From Corynespora cassiicola (Eukaryota; Ascomycota; Dothideomycetes; Pleosporales; Corynesporascaceae), in NCBI GenBank assembly GCA_022059125.1, contig JAEUWY010000015.1, positions 496,001-560,000 on the forward strand: DNA of 64,000 nt, given 5' to 3'. How positions within the stretch are numbered: position 1 is the first letter of the stretch; each line of letters begins with the position of its first letter. A program made the position numbers and the translations under genes. The notes below the pieces were generated by a model that saw nothing but the letters and a program-made list of their open reading frames with translations, was not told the DNA's origin and did no database searches. Positions 57,417 through 64,000 of this stretch are shown piece by piece.

Positions 57417-58688
57417 GGGAGGGGGGAGAGGACTGCCGCGAGCTTCGAGCGCGCCGTCGCGAGGTGCAGTGCTTTTTCAGCGGTGCTGCAACACGCTCAT
57501 GATTTATGGGACAACGGCGGCAGAGTCGTGCCAGGAGTATCCAAACCCGGGCTCTGAACCTTGGAACGGCCAATTGGCAGGGCTCGGCGTTATGACCTCA
57601 GAGGCTAGCACGCTGACCAAGACTGTCCTAAGCCCAGCCACTCGTCGAACCGACCCTGGACGCCGCCCGTCTCCGCCAGCAGCTTCGATTCGACCTCGCG
57701 GGCGGGCAGCAGGGCAGCAGGGCAGCAGGGCAGCAGCACACGAAAAGAGGCAGCTTGTTCCCCCCCAGGCGGTGGCTGTTTGGATGGCCTGCCAGGCCAT
57801 CTCTTCTGTTGACGGCAACCCTGCAACCGATCATGTTCGCTAAGCAAAAGCTAGGCGCACAGGCTGTCGGTCGTTTGCGGATGACGCTTTTTGTTTCCAC
57901 CTTCGCTCTCTTGGGCTCTGCAGGCCTGGCTCGTGTGGTGCGCTCCGCTTTGGTCTGAGCGAATCTACCCAGAGAGCTGCTGGAAATTTTCTTCTAGTCG
58001 TCTGCTACGCGCCGTTGCGCCACACCTTCCGGATCCCGTTCCGACTTCCGGCTCTCGGGACCCCGGATCCCAGTTCCCGTCTGACCTTATTTCCACCATC
58101 GAGATCGAGGGGGCCAAAACACTACTCATGCCGCCCCTCGCATGCGCATTGGAGCTTCGATGCCATTTTGAAATATCCATCAAATCCCGCCCTCCTTCCC
58201 GCAACAACGCCTGGGCCACATTTGACTTCTGTCAGACTCGTGCGCTGGCGACCGCCGTTGCAAGAGGCCTTCAAACACCACGCCATGTGGGCCACGAAGT
58301 GCCCGTTCACCCAAAACTAACTTCGAAACAGGCACTGTCCAAACATCAAACCGGAATTTGCGACCGAGGTCCTGTCGAGGCTCGTTCCAATATAGCTCCA
58401 TGCACTTGTAGGTCGCTGCTAGCCACCAAGCCCAGTTCTGCTGCAAACATGGCGCGCACCATCAGTACCCCGTATGTTATCGGCACAGATGGTAAAGTCC
58501 CTTGAAGGCAAAAAAACCCATCATCGTTGTTTCGAAATTCCGCAAATCCATCGGAGACGCCCAACGTGAATCCATATTTACCCGCTGTCAATGGAATCTG
58601 TGACTTACCTCGCCACCTTTGTCAACCCGGAACTCTATTACTCAATACATGAGCAATCACAAAGCACATGACCCAATCATTCCCCTCA
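57417..58688. other. Intergenic region without a supported gene
   Basis: 1.27 kb upstream of the DUF2985 gene and downstream of the HeLo-like gene. It includes the GGGCAGCA array. Frames up to 204 codons (57891-58505) lack motifs. Confidence 0.45.
57704..57735. repeat. 8-nt tandem repeat GGGCAGCA, 4 copies
   Basis: Four perfect units about 290 bp upstream of the DUF2985 gene start. Confidence 0.85.
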
Positions 58689-60739
58689 TCAATACTCCCC
58701 CGCCCACCACTTAGTCCTCCTCCTCTTTGGTTCCGCGAACTCCCACCCCGGCCCAACCCACACCCTTCCGCTCCCATCCGCAATCAACCCGACCCCTTCG
58801 CTGGCAAACCACGACTCCTTCAACTTCTCCGCCACCATCTCTTCGTCGATGGGGCAAACGATATCCACAGGGAATAGCCCACGCGGTCCCCGTCTGTGCC
58901 CGAGCGATGCTTCCCAGTAATGTTTGGGTGCCGAGTCAAAAGCTGTGGGGTAAGGGACCGCCTCATCGTCTACCGTGTACGGGGTGACGTCCACTAGAGT
59001 ATCAAACGGCACGAGCGATAAATGTCCGATCTCATGCGTCAAATATGGCGATAGAGCAATGTACGTCACTCCATGGCGAGGAAGGGGAGGAGGAGGATGC
59101 TTGCGTTGAGGCTGTGGAGCAGCTTTTGTCGCCTGGGGGCCACCCTGTGTTGTATCCTCCGGAGCATGCCGGTCACTTGGCTTCCCCGATAAAGGGTTAT
59201 CTGTACTAGGCCCCGTGTTTGTTCCATTGGTACTAGGGGCCGAGGTACGTCGTGGGTTGAAGGGTCCATTTGCTGATGACTGGTTGTTCTCGCCCCTCAT
59301 CTTATTGACCATGGGCACTTCGTCGCTTGGTACTCGCGTATAGCCGTAGGGAGAGCGAGCCCGGTCTCTGGTGAACACCTCGGGGTTCATCCTGGGGACC
59401 TCATCTCGAGACGGGTTCGGCCCTGGATCCGAGAACACTCGCTTTCCGGGACCGGATTCAGTCCCATGTCTCCCCAAGGGCTCTTTTGGTGTCTGTACAT
59501 ACGGATATGGGGGTGGAGGCGGGGGAGCATAGGTATAGTTTGCATAATGGTTTCCATTGGGGCCCGAGGTAGGCGGGGGTGGACGATTGTTATTCTGGGG
59601 TGACGTTGGTGGTGTTGGAATACCGCTGGGTTTTGGCGCCTCCAAACTTAGAGCTAAAGACATGACTGCTGTCTGCGGAGCTGTATCGATTACCGGCGGA
59701 GAGTAAACAAGTTGTGACATGGAAGGCTTGTGTTGCAGGGTCAAGGGTGGTGGTTTCAGCGCAGCTGTACCATCCAATTCTACAGCTACACCCGTCTCTT
59801 TTTGTCCCTGTTTTGATTTCTCCTTCTCTCTCTCTTTTTCCTTCTCTTTTTCTGCCTTGCTCTTGAGTTTCGCTGCTTCTTTCTTTGCCTTCTCAACTTC
59901 CTTCAATGCGTCATTGAGTGCTTTGCTCTTGGATTGAACCACTCGAATGAACGCGTCTTTTTCAGACTGTAACTGGTTCCTTGAGCATGTGAGTTGATCG
60001 AAGCATAGTTGAGCTTTCCAGCATATACTCACATGAGTTTTGCATCAGCGGATCTAGTTTTCGCCATCTCAAAATTCAGAGTAGCCAGTAACAGATTGAG
60101 ATTGCATTTAGAAGAGTCCAGCAAGCTTCGCAAAACTGTGATCCTACTCTTTTGAAATATGAACATTACCTTCTTGAAGAATGGCATCGAAGAATCTTTG
60201 CCATTAGAAGGCTTCAGCGCCACCATCAGCCCATTTGCTTCTTCATGTACCTGCCCACATTGCTCAATGATCTTTGGCAAGGTATCCAGAGCAGAATCCA
60301 TGAAGGAGGAGCCCACGACTTTGATGCTGTCTTCTAAGCTCGTGTGAACCAATCGAAGAACCTGCCAAGAAATGAGTGAGCTTGTCTATTAGCGTCGAGC
60401 TTCCTTGAACCGACGTTGTCTCACACGAAGCCAACTTACAGTCCTCCCCGAGCTCATATGTCAAGCGTTTTCTTATGTCGGCTTAATGCGTTGTCGACTC
60501 CACAAGTGACTGACCTGATAAAGCAAGGTCGTCTTGCGCAAGACATTCGAGCCAAGGGGGAGAACTGTATCATCACATGGACCACTAACCTGAGAAAAGC
60601 AAGCCATCTCGTTGCTTATATACCGCACATCCCGCCCGGCTGAACCCAGCTCTTCCGCAAAGTCGTTCATTGATACAGAGATCTTGATAGCAGCAGTCGC
60701 GACACCCGCGATGCTGGCTACGATTTCGAGGCCCGACAT
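58689..60739 (-). CDS. HeLo-like N-terminal domain protein with C-terminal SH3-like domain
   Basis: Exons 60739-60590, 60361-60033 and 59979-58689; introns 228 (GTTAGT..GGCAG) and 53 nt; predicted 589 aa. Residues 1-155 (MSGLEIVASIAGVATAAIKI..., CFSQVLRLVHTSLEDSIKVVGSSF, LPKIIEQCGQVHEEANGL) form an all-helical fold like the fungal N-terminal (HeLo-like) domain found on STAND/NLR proteins. A highly charged coiled-coil stretch follows (about 165-215, rich in EKEK), then a Pro-rich disordered region with PPPPPP. From 463, ALSPYLTHEIGHLSLVPFDTL, YWEAS (W515) and GLFPVD (527-532) form an SH3-like pattern. No nucleotide-binding domain is present, so it is not a classical NLR; it may be an adaptor or scaffold. 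Confidence 0.72.
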
Positions 60740-61287
60740 ATCGATACAATCGTCGATCTGGCCAGTTTTCTGTGAAAGATGAGGCGAACGACATGAAGAT
60801 GGACACAAGGCTGCAACGTAAGGTCCTAGCTACGATAGTCTTGGCGCCTTTCAGCTCCATTCAGCCACCCGATCCAGAGCGACAAGGCTGCCGGCTAGCT
60901 CATCGCCACTTACTGTTTTCAGAATTCGGTAAATGGGGGCTATATTGATTATCATGAAACATGGAATTGAACCTCCGCTTATCTACAAGCACGGAAAATC
61001 AGACAAGCGAAGCCGATGATGCAATTGAAGACGGTAAATCGGACCGCGTCCACAGCGCGATACTCGATGATATTGATTCATTCAGCTAGACGCCGTACAT
61101 ACCGCTCCTCTATCATTCTAGGTGTATAGCCATTACGTTATGCCTTCTGCCCAGCGCTGCTGGGACGAAGCATCCATCATACCGAAAGAAAAAAAAGGGA
61201 TATGATTACAGAAAAATCGTGAGTGAATGGAATAAATGACACCGCCCAAAAACGCCTGTCCCATGTGCTGTTGAATACCAAACAATG
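60740..61287. other. Tandem intergenic spacer
   Basis: 0.55 kb between the HeLo-like gene promoter and the 3' end of the next minus-strand gene. No gene seen. Confidence 0.5.
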
Positions 61288-62410
61288 TTAGCTTTTTTCT
61301 TCTCCGTTGCCGGCTTTCTTGGCCGTGTCGTCCTGTTTGCCGTTCGATGCGTTCCACTGCTTGAGCCTCTCTGCCGCTCGCGCAAACGGCGATGCGAGAG
61401 CCGGGGCCGTCTCTGCATCTACAGCGTTCTCTTTGGCGGTCTTGGCGGCGTCATTTTCGTTGCTCTTCGCTGGGGCGGGTTTGGCGGGTTTGCTGTCGGA
61501 GGCTTTGATAGGTTCGCTCTTTTGGACCTTGATGGAGTTTTCTTTGGAAGAGTTGCTACCTCCAGCCTTGATGGATTGCCTTTTCGCGGAATCGAATTCT
61601 TCAATCTTGTTGATGGTGGCGCTGGAATCGCCAAAGTTCCTACTCGAACGGATCTGGACCATCTTGGCTTGTTCGGGCTTCCCAAAGTAAGCGTCCGCTT
61701 CCCTTTCGAATGAAGTACCCTTCTCAGAGCCAACTTCTGTCTCGGATTTCGTCACTATCTCAGGCAGAGTCACTTTTTCGGCGTTGACAATCTTATCGGA
61801 TGTAGTGGTTCCTGCGGGCTGGGCTTCCTTCTCAGTGCCATTGACTTTCTCAACACGCTCTTCCTTCTTTGCAGCATTGTCTTTGTCGTTCCCAGCTGGG
61901 TTGAGTATGCCCGCGTCGGATAGAAGAGTCATCGAATGCACCGATCGCCTTCGTGGATCAGATGGAGTGTTGTTGCCGGTCCCAGGAGCAGATTGCGACA
62001 TGGTGTTCATAGAGTATACCGATCGTCCTCGTTCGAATCGCGGGGTGCCGGTGTCCTTCTCATCGCCAGCTTCCATCATCAAACTAAGGGAGTAGACCGA
62101 TCTTCTCCGTGCAAGGTATTCCTTATCGGCGCCGGACTTCATCTTCGCTTCTTCCTTGGCTTTGTTGCGAAAACGACGGGCCAGCATACCCAATATCAGA
62201 ATGAGGGCGACGATCAGGACAGTTGCTCCGGCGAAGATACCGTTGACTACATTGGTACTCAGGCTCATTCTCTTACTGAGGTTGTCGCGGATGGCCAGGT
62301 TATGCGTCTCGGTTATCGTGCTAGAGGAAGTCAGTAACTTAAGCCTGGACATACGTCGAAACAGATTATACGTACTCCCGCATGATGACCATAAAACTAT
62401 TAGGGGGCAT
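61288..62410 (-). CDS. Single-pass membrane protein with long charged cytoplasmic tail
   Basis: Exons 62410-62376 and 62320-61288; 55-nt intron (GTACGT..TCTAG); predicted 355 aa. An alternative unspliced start at 62352 is possible; the spliced form is preferred for its strong splice sites. One membrane segment, VVNGIFAGATVLIVALILILGML, is followed by ARRFRNK, so the C-terminal part is probably cytosolic. That tail has three near-repeats of an R[RG]RSV[YH]S[LM] motif (RRRSVYSLS, RGRSVYSMN, RRRSVHSMT), good basophilic-kinase or 14-3-3-type sites, then a Lys/Glu/Ala-rich disordered region. Family not recognised. Confidence 0.62.
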
Positions 62411-64000
62411 TTTGACTGTGTGGTAGGGTTTGAAACGATAGAAGTTGATTAAATATGTTTTGGTGAGAGAAAGACTGGTACAGGTTGTTTGATAATCGGG
62501 CTATCCTTGCATGGCCGACAGGTGTGGTGGTGGTGTGGTAGCGAGTGAATGGTGAGTGCCGGAGAACTGGAGAAGAAAGAGGGAAAGCCTCGTCTTGTCC
62601 AGCCATCATAAACTTCTCAAATGAAGATGTTGAGGTTTCCGTCCGCATCACAGCGGAAAGTTCCAAACGGGTTTCCAGAACAAAACATAAGATCGTCGGG
62701 CTGACATGCGAGCATAGACACGAGCTGCTCCTTGAATGCCTCGGAAGCACACGTCTTGCGGCTCTCCCTAGCCATTTTCCTACATAAAGTTTATCGTATG
62801 ACACTCGCGAACCAAAATGTTCAGAATGCATGCCAGTGATGATTTCTCCGAGTCGAATCATCTCTCATGTTGCTGGATCCCATGGGTTATCTGTTGGAAA
62901 AAGCAATATTCCAATCTAGACTGTCACCCTTTTTCCACTGATAACGTACGCCGAGCTCTTCTTACTTATGCTGTCATCCCCCTGGCTTCTGCAGCTCTAT
63001 CGGGTTCTTATCTCGGCCCTTTTGTACCATAGATAATCAACGAGGACATGACGAGAGACATTATAGCAAAGTACATAACCGTGAAACGCATACATTAGAC
63101 ATGCTTGATGCATCAAATCTACCAAACATGGGCGACTAGGACAATAGTGTTGAGTAGGCTTGGCTATGGAGCTTTGGACCATTGAGAAGATCGGCGGATG
63201 AGATGAGGCGGGAAGATTTGCGCTACATTGCGCAAGCAGGAGGTGGGGGCTCAACTCCTACACAAACCAGTTATTTGTGCGGAAAATCAGGTAATCTACC
63301 CTATATAGGTGAGGCACGGCCAAGTGGCTTTCGCAGGAGTTGCGGTAGAAACGTGGGAGCCATTACGGCATTGTGCATGATCGGGACTTGATACGAACGG
63401 CGGTTACTTTGAACTTTCTCAATAGCAGGTTGGGGAGATTGTGATGATCGAACGTTTGATGCGGCAGAGTCATAGCTAACGCTCGTCGAAGCCGAGAAGT
63501 AGCGGTCCTCTCACAATCTCAGGAAACGCCAAAAAGAAAGCAGCACACTGCACTTTGAACACAACGCCTGTGGTAAGCGATATCGCTCCGAATAGTAACA
63601 GAGTGTTTATTCTATCATTGGATACCTCTTCTCCGTTCCCGACCACAATGCCACACCTACACAAGGATGATCAAGATGAGGACAGCTGAGGCCACTGATA
63701 ATCCTATTGTATGGTTTCGAGTACATGACTTATATTCTCCGAGAGAATCTCTGCGATCACGCAAGTGTGCCGACGATAATATTCCGCTATATTGAAGAGT
63801 TGTTTAGCTTTTACAATCGATCAGAATGGATATGTGCAGGCACCACAGACTTCTTCGTGTACATTCCAGAGATGTTTAGTAGATATTTGTCTTCATTGGG
63901 GTATGGTAAATCACAGGAGTAGGTAAGTCGATAGCTGATGAGAATGCTGTAACAGGTTTGTGCCGAGCTGTACGGTGGTAGCAAATTTATACGAGCTCTG
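62411..64000. other. Window end, no supported gene
   Basis: 1.6 kb with short frames only; the longest near the end (63707-63922, 71 codons) has no motif. A gene could start beyond the window. Confidence 0.45.

Overview
The window is nuclear DNA of a filamentous ascomycete (Pezizomycotina; Dothideomycetes is my best guess from the look of the proteins, not proven). Genes are spaced 0.3-3 kb apart on both strands and most carry one to four short GT..AG introns, mainly 46-112 nt. There are no operons, no prokaryotic signals and no CRISPR. I reconstructed 25 protein-coding genes by joining reading frames across introns, plus one intron-containing tRNA-Ser(CGA). Exon boundaries in the entries are my own splice calls, checked for phase.

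Layout. 0-9.2 kb: a microbial-type PARG/TIGR02452 protein (+), the cytochrome oxidase assembly factor Coa6 (-), the Golgi protein Sys1 (+), a small secreted cysteine protein (-) and the TFIIIC subunit Tfc4 (+). 10.6-13 kb: mitochondrial ribosomal protein mL49/Img2 (-) and eIF3e/Int6 (+) from a shared 294-bp promoter. 13-19.9 kb: about 7 kb with no recognisable gene; its right part flips from G-rich to C-rich on the + strand near 18.8 kb and leads into a Gln/Pro/Ser-rich conserved fungal protein (19.9-21.3 kb). 23.6-26 kb: a mucin-like Ser/Thr-rich secreted protein. 28.9-31 kb: a polytopic membrane protein with a C-terminal DUF3431-like domain. 32.1-33.9 kb: the SAGA deubiquitinase Ubp8 (-), then the tRNA.

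35.2-41.4 kb holds three consecutive minus-strand genes: an anion:cation symporter-family MFS permease (Dal5/Tna1 group), a Zn2Cys6 regulator, and quinolinate phosphoribosyltransferase (BNA6, NAD synthesis). Their order suggests a small NAD/nicotinate or aromatic-acid uptake locus; this is inference. 42-48.8 kb: two unrecognised hypotheticals, a Cbp6/UQCC2-like complex III assembly factor divergent from the Bsd2/Ndfip Nedd4-ligase adaptor, and an acidic low-complexity protein. 50.9-53 kb: uracil-DNA glycosylase Ung1 (-) divergent from a Con-10/KGG-repeat stress protein (+). 53.7-62.4 kb, all minus: a BTB/POZ-like protein, a DUF2985 membrane protein, a protein joining a HeLo-like N-terminal domain to a C-terminal SH3-like fold, and a single-pass membrane protein.

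Most genes are conserved housekeeping functions (Pol III transcription, translation, SAGA, mitochondrial assembly, DNA repair). The accessory-looking items are the small secreted protein, the mucin, the HeLo-like/SH3 protein and the transporter-regulator-BNA6 block. I see no intact transposon.
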